Assembly: GCF_900156305.1 (NCBI RefSeq) | Contig: NZ_FTPL01000001.1 | Span: 186,001 to 250,000 of the forward strand | Length of the DNA stretch: 64,000 nt | Direction: 5' to 3' | Origin: Edaphobacillus lindanitolerans | GTDB lineage: Bacteria > Bacillota > Bacilli > Bacillales_A > Planococcaceae | Shown here: one piece after another, positions 1-7,821 of the stretch | How the letters are laid out: each line of letters begins with the position of its first letter | How positions within the stretch are numbered: the first letter of the stretch is position 1 | Made by a program: the position numbers and the translations under genes | Notes under the pieces: generated by a model | Databases searched by the model: none | Told to the model about the DNA's origin: nothing | What the model saw: the letters and a program-made list of their open reading frames with translations, nothing else

Positions 1-528
1 GTTGATCACCTCGGTCATCTTCAGCAGGTCTCCGCCCGCCTCCTTGAGCGCCCGGACGTTGGGAATCCGGGACAGGGAAATGACGGTCTCCGGTTCCAGG
101 CGCGAAGCGGTCCTAGATGGCACGTTGTAGAGCATGACCGGCAGCCGGGTGCATTCTGCCGCCGCCTTGAAGTGGGCGTGGATGCCCCGCTGATCCGGCC
201 GGTTATAATAAGGCGTGACGAGCATGATTCCGTCGGCTCCGAGCTCTTCGGCTCTTTGAGTGAGGGCGATCGTCGACGCCGTGTTGTTGCTGCCCGTTCC
301 GGCAATGACCGGCACGCGGCCGGCAGCCGCATCGATGGTCTCCCGGATGACGGCTGCCCGCTCGGAATCTGTCAGTGTCGGCGACTCCCCGGTCGTCCCG
401 CAGACAACGAGAGAATCGGTTCCGTTCCGGATCAGATGGTCGACGAGAAAGCGCAGCCTGTTCCTGTCGACTTCCCCTTTTTCATCGAACGGCGTGACCA
501 TTGCCGTCGAGATGTTGCCGAGTTCCAT
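1..528 (-). CDS. dapA: 4-hydroxy-tetrahydrodipicolinate synthase, N-terminal 176 residues (cut by window edge)
   Basis: This enzyme condenses pyruvate with aspartate semialdehyde in the cytoplasm, the first committed step to lysine, diaminopimelate and dipicolinate. The visible part begins MELGNISTAMVTPF and carries the GTTGESPT loop (about residues 44-51), the catalytic Tyr134 in LYNVPSR and the Schiff-base Lys162 in ALKEAGGD, all at the family positions. The ATG follows a GGGGAAGGAG ribosome site that lies inside the end of asd, so the two genes overlap by 47 bp and are probably co-translated. In B. subtilis dapG sits between asd and dapA; here it is absent. The C-terminal 40 percent lies outside the window. 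Confidence 0.97.
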   Translation of the reverse strand, partial: MELGNISTAMVTPFDEKGEVDRNRLRFLVDHLIRNGTDSLVVCGTTGESPTLTDSERAAVIRETIDAAAGRVPVIAGTGSNNTASTIALTQRAEELGADGIMLVTPYYNRPDQRGIHAHFKAAAECTRLPVMLYNVPSRTASRLEPETVISLSRIPNVRALKEAGGDLLKMTEVIN

Positions 529-1576
529 CGGCTCCTTCCCCTTTCACCGCGCCGTCCGCGATGAGGGCCTCCGCAATCTGGATCGAGTTGAGGGCCGCCC
601 CTTTGAGCAGGTTGTCAGACACGACCCAGAGATGGAATGCCCCCGGGACGTCCGGGTCTTTCCGTAGTCGTCCGGTGAACACATCGTCTTTCCCCTCTGC
701 AAACAGCGGCATCGGATACAGCTGGTCGGCCGGATTGTCGAGAACGGTGACTCCTTCTGCGGCCTCGAGCGCAGCCCGGATGCCCGCCTCGTCCGCAGCC
801 GGGTCGCCCGTTTCGAAATAGACCGATTCGGAATGGCCCGTCACGACCGGCAGCCGGACGCAAGTCGCCGAGACGCGCAGTTCCGGCATGCCGAGAATCT
901 TCTTCGTCTCGTTGATCATCTTCCATTCCTCAAGCGTGTATCCGTCTTTTCCGAACGAGTCGATCTGCGGGATGGCGTTGTAGGCGACCGGGTAATGCCT
1001 GCTAGCGTCCTTCACCGGCAGAAGGGATGCGTCCGATTTTCCGCGGCCGTCCATGTCCGCTCCCTGATGACCCAGTTCTTCGATCGCTTCCGCTCCTGCA
1101 CCGGAGACCGCCTGGTAGGTCGAGACGATCACTCGTTCCAGGCCGTATTTCTTCCGGACCGGCTCGAGGGCGCACACCATCTGGATCGTCGAGCAGTTCG
1201 GGTTGGCGATCAGCCCGCTGTGCCCCTGGAGGTCAGCCCGGTTCACTTCCGGCACGACAAGCGGTGTGTGCGGATCCATCCGGAAAGCGCTGGTGTTGTC
1301 GATGACGGTGGCTCCTCTGCGGACCGCTTCGGGCGCAAGTCCCTTCGAGACTCCCCCCCCGGCGCTGAAGAAGGCGATGTCCACTCCGTCGAACTGCTCC
1401 GGGACCGCCTCTTCCACCACATGATCTTCTCCCCGGAACTGCACACGGGTTCCGGCCGAACGGGCGGATGCAAGAAACTTCACCCTGTCCGCCGGAAAGT
1501 TCCGCTCCTCCAGCTTGGCGGCGATCGTCCGTCCGACCGCCCCTGTTGCCCCGACGATTGCGACTGTGTAACCCAT
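482..1576 (-). CDS. asd: Aspartate-semialdehyde dehydrogenase
   Basis: Asd reduces aspartyl phosphate to aspartate semialdehyde using NADPH, feeding lysine, methionine, threonine and cell-wall diaminopimelate. I see the Rossmann loop GATGAVG at residues 9-15, the active-site Cys128 in NPNCST and the later VVTGHSE histidine. I chose the ATG giving MGYTVAIVG because a GGGAGTGG ribosome site precedes it; the same frame stays open upstream without family similarity. The protein is about 364 residues, longer than the roughly 346 I recall for B. subtilis, through a hydrophilic tail after SIQIAEALI. That tail is encoded by the DNA that also carries the dapA ribosome site and start codon. Confidence 0.96.
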   Translation of the reverse strand: MGYTVAIVGATGAVGRTIAAKLEERNFPADRVKFLASARSAGTRVQFRGEDHVVEEAVPEQFDGVDIAFFSAGGGVSKGLAPEAVRRGATVIDNTSAFRMDPHTPLVVPEVNRADLQGHSGLIANPNCSTIQMVCALEPVRKKYGLERVIVSTYQAVSGAGAEAIEELGHQGADMDGRGKSDASLLPVKDASRHYPVAYNAIPQIDSFGKDGYTLEEWKMINETKKILGMPELRVSATCVRLPVVTGHSESVYFETGDPAADEAGIRAALEAAEGVTVLDNPADQLYPMPLFAEGKDDVFTGRLRKDPDVPGAFHLWVVSDNLLKGAALNSIQIAEALIADGAVKGEGADGTRQHLDGNGHAVR

Positions 1577-1615
1577 CGTGAACCACTCCCTATCTCTCAT
1601 GATCGAATGTTCAGT

Positions 1616-1624
1616 ATTATAGCA
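1616..1624 (-). promoter_or_regulatory. Extended -10 promoter for asd-dapA
   Basis: On the minus strand TGCTATAAT is a perfect extended -10 element, 40 bp upstream of the asd start. No good -35 hexamer is visible at 17 bp, which is acceptable for an extended -10. It lies between dpaB and asd and would give asd-dapA a vegetative promoter apart from the sporulation genes. Confidence 0.6.
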
Positions 1625-1661
1625 TGTTTTGCGATTCGTATTGCGAAAGATTTCATTGCTC

Positions 1662-2255
1662 TCATTTTTCCGTCTGATGACTGATGAGCAGGGGCTGGAG
1701 CTGCCGGCCCCCGATCGCCGCTTCGACCGTCTCCACCATCTTCGTGAAATCACTGATGAGGGAATTCGGTTTTTTCACCGGGTCATCCTGACCGAACGGG
1801 ATAAAGTAGATGTTCTTCGTATTGAGAAGCTTCATGATATTCTGTCCGTTCAGGCCGAGCGCGTCGTTTGTCGAAATCCCGATGACCACCGGTGTCCCGT
1901 TCCGCAGAGTCGCCTTCGCGGCCATGAGCACCGGGGAATCGGTCACCGCGTTTGCCAGCCTCGAGATGGAATTCCCCGTCATCGGCGCGATCACCATGCA
2001 GTCGACGGGGTTCTTCGGCCCAAGCGGCTCGGCATCCAGGATGGAGGTGATGACCGGCGCCCCGGCCTCTTCCGTGATCCGCCGGATCCATTCATCGCCT
2101 GTCCCGAACCGGGTCGCCGCCGTCAGAACCGAGTGGGTGGCAACCGGGACGACCGTCGCGCCCAGATCCCTGAACAGCCTGATTTTCGGGATCACATCCT
2201 CGTACGTGCAGTGGGATGCGGTAATGCCAAAGCCGATCCGTTTTCCCTTAAGCAT
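1662..2255 (-). CDS. spoVFB: Dipicolinate synthase subunit B
   Basis: With subunit A this flavoprotein-like subunit converts dihydrodipicolinate to dipicolinic acid in the sporulating mother cell, the spore-core heat-resistance solute. The 197-residue protein begins MLKGKRIGFGITASHCTYE and contains the signatures MVIAPMTGNS, LMAAKATLRN and IGISTNDALG, with FIPFGQDDP near the C terminus, closely matching B. subtilis SpoVFB (about 200 residues). The ATG at 2255 follows a GGGGAGG site; a longer frame start has neither similarity nor a better site. It overlaps dpaA by 8 bp, so the subunits are translationally coupled. Its presence supports a sporulation lineage. Confidence 0.96.
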   Translation of the reverse strand: MLKGKRIGFGITASHCTYEDVIPKIRLFRDLGATVVPVATHSVLTAATRFGTGDEWIRRITEEAGAPVITSILDAEPLGPKNPVDCMVIAPMTGNSISRLANAVTDSPVLMAAKATLRNGTPVVIGISTNDALGLNGQNIMKLLNTKNIYFIPFGQDDPVKKPNSLISDFTKMVETVEAAIGGRQLQPLLISHQTEK

Positions 2256-3048
2256 CGTTCCTCCCCTTCCGTTCGCCGTCAATCCTGCTCAGGGCCTCCG
2301 CGAGAAGGCGGGCCGCATCATGCGGAAACCACTTCCCGGGAAGCGCAGGCAGTAATTCATAATATTCATGGCGGCGGCCGGGGGCTAGGCAACCCGGCGA
2401 GGAGGCAAGGTCCAGCAGCAATGCCGGGCGGACCGGCCCTTCCGGATCAAGCCAGCGGGCCGGGATTGTATTGATGAGCGTTTCCGGGCCGACGGGCGGC
2501 ATGCCGGGGGAGACCCTGCAGATGCCGAACCCTTCCTGGCCCGCTTCCGCAATCGCGGCAGGCGATCTTGCTATCACCGTGATCCGGGCCCCCGCCGAAC
2601 CGAGCAGGCGTGCAAGCGTCTTACCGACCCGCCCGTAGCCGGCAATATAAAACTCCCTGCCCCGGACTGATCCCCTCCCGGCGGCATACCAGGATGCGAG
2701 AAAGCCTTCTGCGGTCAGCCCGGCATTTTCCCAGACGAACTGTTCTTCGGCCAGATAGAAAAGCGGTTCCGCCCCGGCCGTCGCCAGGACTTCCTTCCAT
2801 TCGGCGTCGAGCTGACCCGCGAAGACTGCATCAACCTGACTGATGATGTCAGGATCCGGCAGGCCGGCAGGCGGACGCATCGGCAATACGAGGCGGCTCG
2901 GCCTGCTCTCACTGAGGAGACGATCCGCCTCCGCGTCCCACCGGTCGCTGGCGTGGACGACCACCGGGCCCCCCCTTTCCTTCAGCCGCTCCGCCGCGAA
3001 AGCGATCCTCGGATCCGATCCGACGAGAAGCCATTCCGCACGGCTCAC
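2248..3048 (-). CDS. spoVFA: Dipicolinate synthase subunit A
   Basis: This is the NAD(P)-binding catalytic subunit of dipicolinate synthase. A Rossmann motif AGYGRVG (glycines at about 137, 139 and 142) is followed by KTLARLLGSAGARITVIAR, as in the family. The protein has 266 residues, shorter than the 297 I recall for B. subtilis; the N-terminal half is the diverged part. The start is GTG, overlapping the ymxH stop as GTGA, with GAGGGG eight bases upstream. The order ymxH-dpaA-dpaB-asd-dapA matches B. subtilis and places dipicolinate production next to the enzyme that makes its precursor. Confidence 0.93.
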   Translation of the reverse strand: MSRAEWLLVGSDPRIAFAAERLKERGGPVVVHASDRWDAEADRLLSESRPSRLVLPMRPPAGLPDPDIISQVDAVFAGQLDAEWKEVLATAGAEPLFYLAEEQFVWENAGLTAEGFLASWYAAGRGSVRGREFYIAGYGRVGKTLARLLGSAGARITVIARSPAAIAEAGQEGFGICRVSPGMPPVGPETLINTIPARWLDPEGPVRPALLLDLASSPGCLAPGRRHEYYELLPALPGKWFPHDAARLLAEALSRIDGERKGRNDA

Positions 3049-3311
3049 TCGAACATCCCCTCATGCAGCGGCTTCGTCCGCCTGAACAAGATCCGGTCGT
3101 CCCCGATCAGCACGATTTCCTCCCACGGGATATATTCCGCCTCGCCGGTTTTCCGGCCGCCCTGAAGCCAGCCTCCTCGGCGCTTCAGCTCAAAACCGTA
3201 GATCCGGCCGCTCTTCGGGTCGAACAGCATCTCCGTGTCTGCAAGCAGTCCGTACCGGATGCCCTCCTGCATCTGGATCAGCTCCTTTTCGGCCATTGTC
3301 GACAGGAGCAT
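3045..3311 (-). CDS. ymxH: YlmC/YmxH family PRC-barrel protein
   Basis: This 88-residue protein matches the YlmC/YmxH sporulation-associated family, a small PRC-barrel fold. The core ADTEMLFDPKSGRIYGFELKR followed by EYIPWEEIVLIGDDRILF is characteristic. Family members accompany dpaA in spore formers, but no biochemical role is established that I know of. The ATG at 3311 is preceded by AGGGAAG at a slightly long distance. It heads the ymxH-dpaA-dpaB unit, just after the mlpA terminator, and overlaps dpaA by four bases. Confidence 0.88.
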   Translation of the reverse strand: MLLSTMAEKELIQMQEGIRYGLLADTEMLFDPKSGRIYGFELKRRGGWLQGGRKTGEAEYIPWEEIVLIGDDRILFRRTKPLHEGMFE

Positions 3312-3342
3312 ACACGCACTTCCCTTCCCTTGTCTCTTCCTT

Positions 3343-3351
3343 CAATATATG
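3343..3351 (-). promoter_or_regulatory. Possible sigma-K-like -10 upstream of ymxH-dpaAB
   Basis: The minus strand reads CATATATTG, one base off the sigma-K -10 consensus CATANNNTA, about 30 bp upstream of the ymxH start. The matching AC at the -35 position is not at the expected spacing. Known biology (dpaAB is sigma-K controlled in B. subtilis) makes this plausible, but the sequence alone is weak. Confidence 0.3.
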
Positions 3352-3434
3352 CTCCGCGTCCGCCGGAATGTGACCTGCGCGGGCGCAGCTTCGCCATCAG
3401 CCAAAATCGGGAGGACTTTCTTGTCGCATGCCAT

Positions 3435-3480
3435 AAAAAAACGAGGCGCCATGCAGAGTTGATCTCTGCATCGCACCTCG
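3435..3480 (-). terminator. Intrinsic terminator after mlpA
   Basis: A 17-bp stem with two mismatches (CGAGGTGCGATGCAGAG against CTCTGCATGGCGCCTCG), loop ATCAA, is followed on the minus strand by seven T residues. It sits 14 bp beyond the mlpA stop and separates pnp-mlpA from the dipicolinate operon. Confidence 0.93.
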
Positions 3481-3493
3481 AGTGGTCCATGCG

Positions 3494-4711
3494 TCAAGAC
3501 GGGAGGATGGCCGCGGTGGCATGCGGTCCGGAAAGCAATTCCCGGGCAAGCCGGTCAATCTGGTCTTTGTCGACCTTCCCAAAACTGCCGATCACTTCCT
3601 CGGGCGTCCTGTGTTCACCGATGAACAATTCCGTTTTCCCGTTTCGGTTCATCCGGGCATCCGGGTCCTCCAGCCCGAGAAGCAGGCTCCCCTTCATCTG
3701 GCTGATCGCATCCTCGATCTCTGCGGGAGCGGCTCCTCCCTCGACCAGTTTTCTGATCTCCCCGTCAATCGCCGCCTGCATCTCATTCAGGCGGTCCGGC
3801 GACGTCCCGCCGTAAATCGTGATGGATCCGTGGTCCGAGTACGAGGAATGATAGGAATACACAGAGTAAGCAAGTCCCCTGTCCTCTCTCAAAGACTGGA
3901 ACAACCTGGAGGACATATTGCCGCCGAGCAGGCTGTTCAGGACGATGAGACCGTAAATATCCGGGCTGACCACCTCAAGACCCGGAAAGCCCAGGCAAAG
4001 ATGCGCCTGTTCCGCCTCTTTCTTCTTCTTGATCGAACCGGACCGGAAGAGGGGGGGGACGAGGTCAGCGCCACGATCGCCGGCCGGTTTCCAGTTTCCG
4101 AAAAGTTCGGCGGCCTTTTCGATCAGCGGCTCATCGATCTTCCCTGCCAGGGAGATGACGGTGTTTTCCGGCCGGTAGTGGCGGGACATGAAGCTCCGGG
4201 CCTGTTCGGCCGAGAACGAACGGACGCTTTCCTTCGTCCCGAGAATCGGCCGTCCCATCGGATGGCCGGGATAAATGGCCGCCATCAGCTGTTCGTGGAC
4301 GCTGTCATCCGGATCGTCCTCCACCATCGAGATCTCCTCGAGGATGACGGACTTTTCCTTCGTCATCTCCGATTCCTCGAATGTGGAATGGAAGAACATG
4401 TCGGCCAGCACATCGAGCGAATCGGCAGCATGCTCATCGAGCACTTTCATGAAGTAACATGTCTCTTCCTTTGAAGTGAACGCATTGACCTCACCGCCCG
4501 TCCGGTCAAATGCCACGGCGATATCCCGCGCCGAACGCCTGCCGGTCCCCTTGAAGAGCATGTGCTCGATAAAGTGGGCAAGGCCCGCCTCGTCCTTCCG
4601 TTCATTGCGCGAGCCGGCCCGTACCCAGATCCCCGCCGAGACCGAGCGGACCGAAGGCATCGTTTCATGGACGATCCGCACTCCGTTCGGCAACGTCAAT
4701 TTATTGATCAT
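3494..4711 (-). CDS. mlpA: M16 family zinc peptidase (MlpA/YmxG)
   Basis: This 405-residue protein is a processing-peptidase-like M16 metalloprotease. The inverted zinc motif HFIEH is at residues 46-50, after the typical IWVRAGSRNE segment, and an acidic ILEEISMVEDDPDD segment near residue 120 supplies the third ligand region. The C-terminal half contains the second M16 domain (GNMSSRLFQSLREDRGLAYSV). In B. subtilis mlpA lies between ylxY and ymxH; ylxY is absent here and pnp is directly upstream, separated by a terminator. The biological substrate is not known from sequence. Confidence 0.93.
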   Translation of the reverse strand: MINKLTLPNGVRIVHETMPSVRSVSAGIWVRAGSRNERKDEAGLAHFIEHMLFKGTGRRSARDIAVAFDRTGGEVNAFTSKEETCYFMKVLDEHAADSLDVLADMFFHSTFEESEMTKEKSVILEEISMVEDDPDDSVHEQLMAAIYPGHPMGRPILGTKESVRSFSAEQARSFMSRHYRPENTVISLAGKIDEPLIEKAAELFGNWKPAGDRGADLVPPLFRSGSIKKKKEAEQAHLCLGFPGLEVVSPDIYGLIVLNSLLGGNMSSRLFQSLREDRGLAYSVYSYHSSYSDHGSITIYGGTSPDRLNEMQAAIDGEIRKLVEGGAAPAEIEDAISQMKGSLLLGLEDPDARMNRNGKTELFIGEHRTPEEVIGSFGKVDKDQIDRLARELLSGPHATAAILPS

Positions 4712-4750
4712 GGACTCTCCCCCTTTGAATGATCCGCAACAGCCGTACTG

Positions 4751-4786
4751 AAAAGGGGACCGGCCATCGCATGTCGGCCGGTCCCC
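4751..4786 (-). terminator. Intrinsic terminator after pnp
   Basis: A near-perfect GGGGACCGGCC/GGCCGGTCCCC stem is followed on the minus strand by TTTT. It lies a few bases after the pnp stop codon. Confidence 0.88.
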
Positions 4787-4792
4787 CGCGTT

Positions 4793-6910
4793 TTATTTGT
4801 CAGACTGCCCGTCCGCGCTTTCGTTCTCTTCCTTGAGGACGACTTTGCGTGACAGGTTGACCCTGCCGTGATTGTCGATCTCGATGACTTTCACCCGGAC
4901 GACATCCCCGATTTTCAGGACATCTTCTACTTTGTTCGTCCGCTGCTCCTGGATCTCCGAGATATGAAGGAGTCCGTCCTTGCCCGGGAACAGTTCCAGG
5001 AACGCACCGAATTTTTCGATCCGCTTCACTTTGCCGTCGTAGTATTCGCCGACCTGCGCTTCGCGGACGATATTTTCGATGATGGATTTGGCTTTCTCGT
5101 TCATTTCCTGGTCGACCGACGAAATATAGATCGTCCCGTCTTGTTCGGTGTCGATCTTGACGCCCGTTTCTTCGATGATCTTGTTGATCTGCTTGCCGCC
5201 CGGTCCGATGACATCGCGGATCTTGTCCGGCTTGATCTTCACGACGAGGATCTTTGGAGCAAAATCGGACAGCTGCCCGCGCGGCTCCGAAATGGCAGTC
5301 ATCATGTTCTCGAGGATATGCATCCGGCCTTTCTTCGCCTGTGCGAGCGCCTCTTCGAGGATTTCGCGGGACAGGCCATCCACCTTGATATCCATCTGGA
5401 GGGCCGTGATGCCTTTATCGGTGCCCGCGACCTTGAAGTCCATGTCGCCGAGCGCGTCTTCCATCCCCTGGATGTCGGAAAGGACGGTGTAGTTTTCCCC
5501 GTTCTTGACGAGCCCCATCGCAATTCCGGCGACCGGCGCCTTGATCGGGACACCCGCATCCATCATGGCCATCGTGGACGCGCAGATTGACGCCTGCGAA
5601 GAGGATCCGTTCGATTCAAGGACTTCGGAAACGACCCGGATCGTATACGGGAACTTGTCCTCCGACGGTACGATCGGCTCCAGGGCCCGTTCGCCGAGCG
5701 CCCCGTGGCCGATCTCGCGGCGGCCGGGAGACCGGATGGGTCCGGTTTCGCCGACGCTGAACTGGGGGAAGTTGTAGTGGTGCATGAACCGTTTCGATTC
5801 TTCGAGTCCGAGGCCGTCGATGATCTGGACGTCTCCGAGCGCACCGAGCGTGCAGATGCTGAGCACCTGTGTCTGCCCGCGTGTGAACAGGGCCGATCCG
5901 TGGGTGCGTCCAAGAACGCCCGCTTCCGAGGCGAGCGGCCGGATTTCATCGGGACGGCGGCCGTCCGGACGTACTTTCTCATCCGTGATGAGCCGGCGCA
6001 CTTCTTCCTTCACAAGTTTGTCCAGAATCGCCCGCACCTGTCCGAGGTCGGCCTCCTCATCTTCGGCATAACTTTCGAGGAACTCGGATTTCACTGCCCG
6101 GATCGCTTCTTCACGGGCATGCTTTTCCTTTACCTGGATGGCTTCGAGAAGACGGGCTTCCGCCTGTCCCTTCACTTCCTCAAAAAGGGTCTCATCCAGC
6201 TCGAACAGCTGGATCTCGCGCTTGTCCTTTGCCGTTTCGGAAGCGATCTCCTCCTGGAAGGCGATCAGGCGCTTGATCTCCTCGTGGCCGAACATGATCG
6301 CTTCGAGCATGGCCGACTCTTCCACTTCCTTGGCACCCGCCTCGACCATGTTGACGGCATCCTTCGTGCCGGCAACGATCAGGTCGATATCGCTTTCCGA
6401 CTCCTGTTCCACGGTCGGATTGATGATGAATTCCCCGTTGATGCGTCCGACCTGTACGCCGGCAATCGGGCCGCCGAACGGGATGTCGGATACCATGAGG
6501 GCGAGCGAAGACCCGAACATTGCGGCCATTTCCGATGAGCAGTCCTGGTCGACGGACATGACCATGGAGATCACCTGCACCTCGTTGCGGAACCCATCAG
6601 GGAACAGCGGACGGATCGGACGGTCAATGAGCCGGCTTGTCAGGACGGCCTTCTCGGACGGACGTCCCTCCCGCTTGATGAAACCACCCGGAATCTTCCC
6701 GACCGCATACAACCGTTCTTCGTAATTGACGGTCAGCGGGAAGAAATCGAGCGGCTTGGGCTCTTTGGAAGCGGTTGCCGATGAAAGCACGGCCGTATCG
6801 CCGTACCGCACAAGAACCGCGCCGTTCGCCTGTTTTGCGAACTTGCCGGTTTCGACAATCAGTTCGCGGCCGGCCCAATTGAAGGTATACTTCTTGTGAT
6901 TGACGCTCAT
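4793..6910 (-). CDS. pnp: Polyribonucleotide nucleotidyltransferase (PNPase)
   Basis: PNPase is the main phosphorolytic 3'-5' exoribonuclease and a degradosome-network component, also involved in competence in B. subtilis. The 705-residue length equals the B. subtilis enzyme. Two RNase PH domains are visible (N-terminal from residue 10, C-terminal from about 315 with [11 protein letters not shown]), followed by a KH domain ([21 protein letters not shown]) and a C-terminal S1 domain ([20 protein letters not shown]). I chose the ATG beginning [10 protein letters not shown] because AGGAGAGAGGAG lies just upstream. The upstream intergenic region holds three tandem structured repeats. Confidence 0.98.
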   Translation of the reverse strand: MSVNHKKYTFNWAGRELIVETGKFAKQANGAVLVRYGDTAVLSSATASKEPKPLDFFPLTVNYEERLYAVGKIPGGFIKREGRPSEKAVLTSRLIDRPIRPLFPDGFRNEVQVISMVMSVDQDCSSEMAAMFGSSLALMVSDIPFGGPIAGVQVGRINGEFIINPTVEQESESDIDLIVAGTKDAVNMVEAGAKEVEESAMLEAIMFGHEEIKRLIAFQEEIASETAKDKREIQLFELDETLFEEVKGQAEARLLEAIQVKEKHAREEAIRAVKSEFLESYAEDEEADLGQVRAILDKLVKEEVRRLITDEKVRPDGRRPDEIRPLASEAGVLGRTHGSALFTRGQTQVLSICTLGALGDVQIIDGLGLEESKRFMHHYNFPQFSVGETGPIRSPGRREIGHGALGERALEPIVPSEDKFPYTIRVVSEVLESNGSSSQASICASTMAMMDAGVPIKAPVAGIAMGLVKNGENYTVLSDIQGMEDALGDMDFKVAGTDKGITALQMDIKVDGLSREILEEALAQAKKGRMHILENMMTAISEPRGQLSDFAPKILVVKIKPDKIRDVIGPGGKQINKIIEETGVKIDTEQDGTIYISSVDQEMNEKAKSIIENIVREAQVGEYYDGKVKRIEKFGAFLELFPGKDGLLHISEIQEQRTNKVEDVLKIGDVVRVKVIEIDNHGRVNLSRKVVLKEENESADGQSDK

Positions 6911-6935
6911 TTGACGACTCCTCTCTCCTATTGCC

Positions 6936-6941
6936 ATTATA
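6936..6941 (-). promoter_or_regulatory. Possible pnp promoter (-10)
   Basis: A consensus TATAAT lies on the minus strand 25 bp upstream of the pnp start. No convincing -35 hexamer is present at 16-18 bp, so it would depend on other contacts or on readthrough from rpsO. Confidence 0.45.
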
Positions 6942-6972
6942 CATTTTGTTCAATTGTTCATTCGGTAATACG

Positions 6973-7320
6973 GGGACAGCTGCCCCTCGGGGCCGTAAGT
7001 CATTCAGCTCCGCGAGGCAGGCCCCGCTGCACTGACTGCCTTACGCCTGTCGGGTCTCAACGGCCCGCTCCGCTTTTCTTGTTGTCCAGCTGCGCGGGCC
7101 AGACCCTCGGGGTCGTAAGTCATTCAGCTCCGCGAGGCAGGCCCCGCTGCTCGGACTGCCTTGCGCCTGTCGGGTCTCGACGGCCCGCTCCGCTTTTCTT
7201 GTTGTCTAGCTGCGCGGGCCAGACCCTCGGGGTCGTAAGTCATTCAGCTCCGCGAGGCAGGCCCCGCTGCACTGACTGCCTTACGCCTGTCGGGTCTCAA
7301 CGGCCCGCTCCGCTTTTCTT
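6973..7320. repeat. Three tandem copies of a 120-bp structured intergenic repeat
   Basis: Units run about 6973-7080 (first part shortened), 7081-7200 and 7201-7320, with an exact 120-bp period and about 90 percent or better identity. Unit 3 folds as nested inverted repeats: GCGGGCCAGACCC (7214-7226) with GGGTCT and GGCCCGC (7292-7308), CGTAAG (7234-7239) with CTTACG (7280-7285), and GCAG/CTGC innermost. The plus strand then reads CGCTTTTCTT. This element and its flanks fill the 510-bp rpsO-pnp gap; I see no gene in it. It resembles a dispersed intergenic repeat I remember from Bacillaceae/Planococcaceae genomes, function unknown. Confidence 0.95.
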
Positions 7321-7382
7321 TCTATGTATCTAATTTAGTGTACCAAAAACGACGGTGGGATGCGAAGGGATTTCGGACATAG

Positions 7383-7407
7383 AAAAAAGCGGGCCGAAGC
7401 CCGCTTT
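7383..7407 (-). terminator. Intrinsic terminator after rpsO
   Basis: AAAGCGGGC/GCCCGCTTT with a four-base loop is followed on the minus strand by a run of T residues. It lies 14 bp after the rpsO stop and before the repeat array. Confidence 0.93.
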
Positions 7408-7420
7408 CTGAGTCACGCGA

Positions 7421-7690
7421 TTATCGGCGGAGGCCGAGTTTCGCGATGAGGTCGCGATAGCGTTGAACGTCGTTTTCACGAAGGTACTTGAGCAGATTCC
7501 GGCGACGGCCGACCATCTTGTAAAGGCCGCGGCGGGAGTGGTGGTCTTTCTTGTGTGTGCGCAAGTGTTCGTTCAGGTTGTTGATCTCTTCCGTGAGGAT
7601 AGCGATCTGGATATCCGGGGAACCCGTATCCGATTCATGCGTGCGGAACTCTTGGATGAGCTCGTTTTTGCGTTCTTTTGTCAATGCCAT
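7421..7690 (-). CDS. rpsO: 30S ribosomal protein S15
   Basis: S15 is a primary 16S rRNA-binding protein that nucleates the 30S platform. The 89-residue sequence contains the family signature [10 protein letters not shown], the [18 protein letters not shown] helix pair and [10 protein letters not shown]. The ATG at 7690 follows GGAGGTG; five codons upstream remain open but lack similarity. It has its own promoter, leader and terminator, so it is a single-gene unit between ribF and pnp, as in B. subtilis. Confidence 0.98.
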   Translation of the reverse strand: MALTKERKNELIQEFRTHESDTGSPDIQIAILTEEINNLNEHLRTHKKDHHSRRGLYKMVGRRRNLLKYLRENDVQRYRDLIAKLGLRR

Positions 7691-7699
7691 CCTGTTCAC

Positions 7700-7821
7700 C
7701 TCCAAAACAATTTAGAATAATAATCCCCAATTCCCGAGCAAACGTTGGTGAATCGATTGCCAAGCAATGGTTGAGTGCTTCAGCACTGTTTCATCATATC
7801 ACAGCATCAGGCCCGATTCAA
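7700..7821 (-). promoter_or_regulatory. rpsO promoter and hairpin-containing leader
   Basis: TTGAAT (7816-7821) and TATGAT (7793-7798) are 17 bp apart on the minus strand, with an added TGA making an extended -10; the -35 overlaps the ribF stop. The leader then forms two short hairpins, AGTGC-TGAA-GCACT and ATTGC-TTG-GCAAT, before the ribosome site. S15 often represses its own translation through a leader, so autoregulation is plausible but not shown here. Confidence 0.6.

Noticed and set aside
1577-1753. Longer N terminus for asd (59 extra codons)
   Set aside because: The extra part has no Asd similarity and would skip the GGGAGTGG ribosome site at the internal ATG; it covers the asd promoter.
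6896-7333. A 145-codon plus-strand frame over the 120-bp repeats
   Set aside because: It is open because 120 is a multiple of three and merely translates the repeats; no ribosome site and no similarity.
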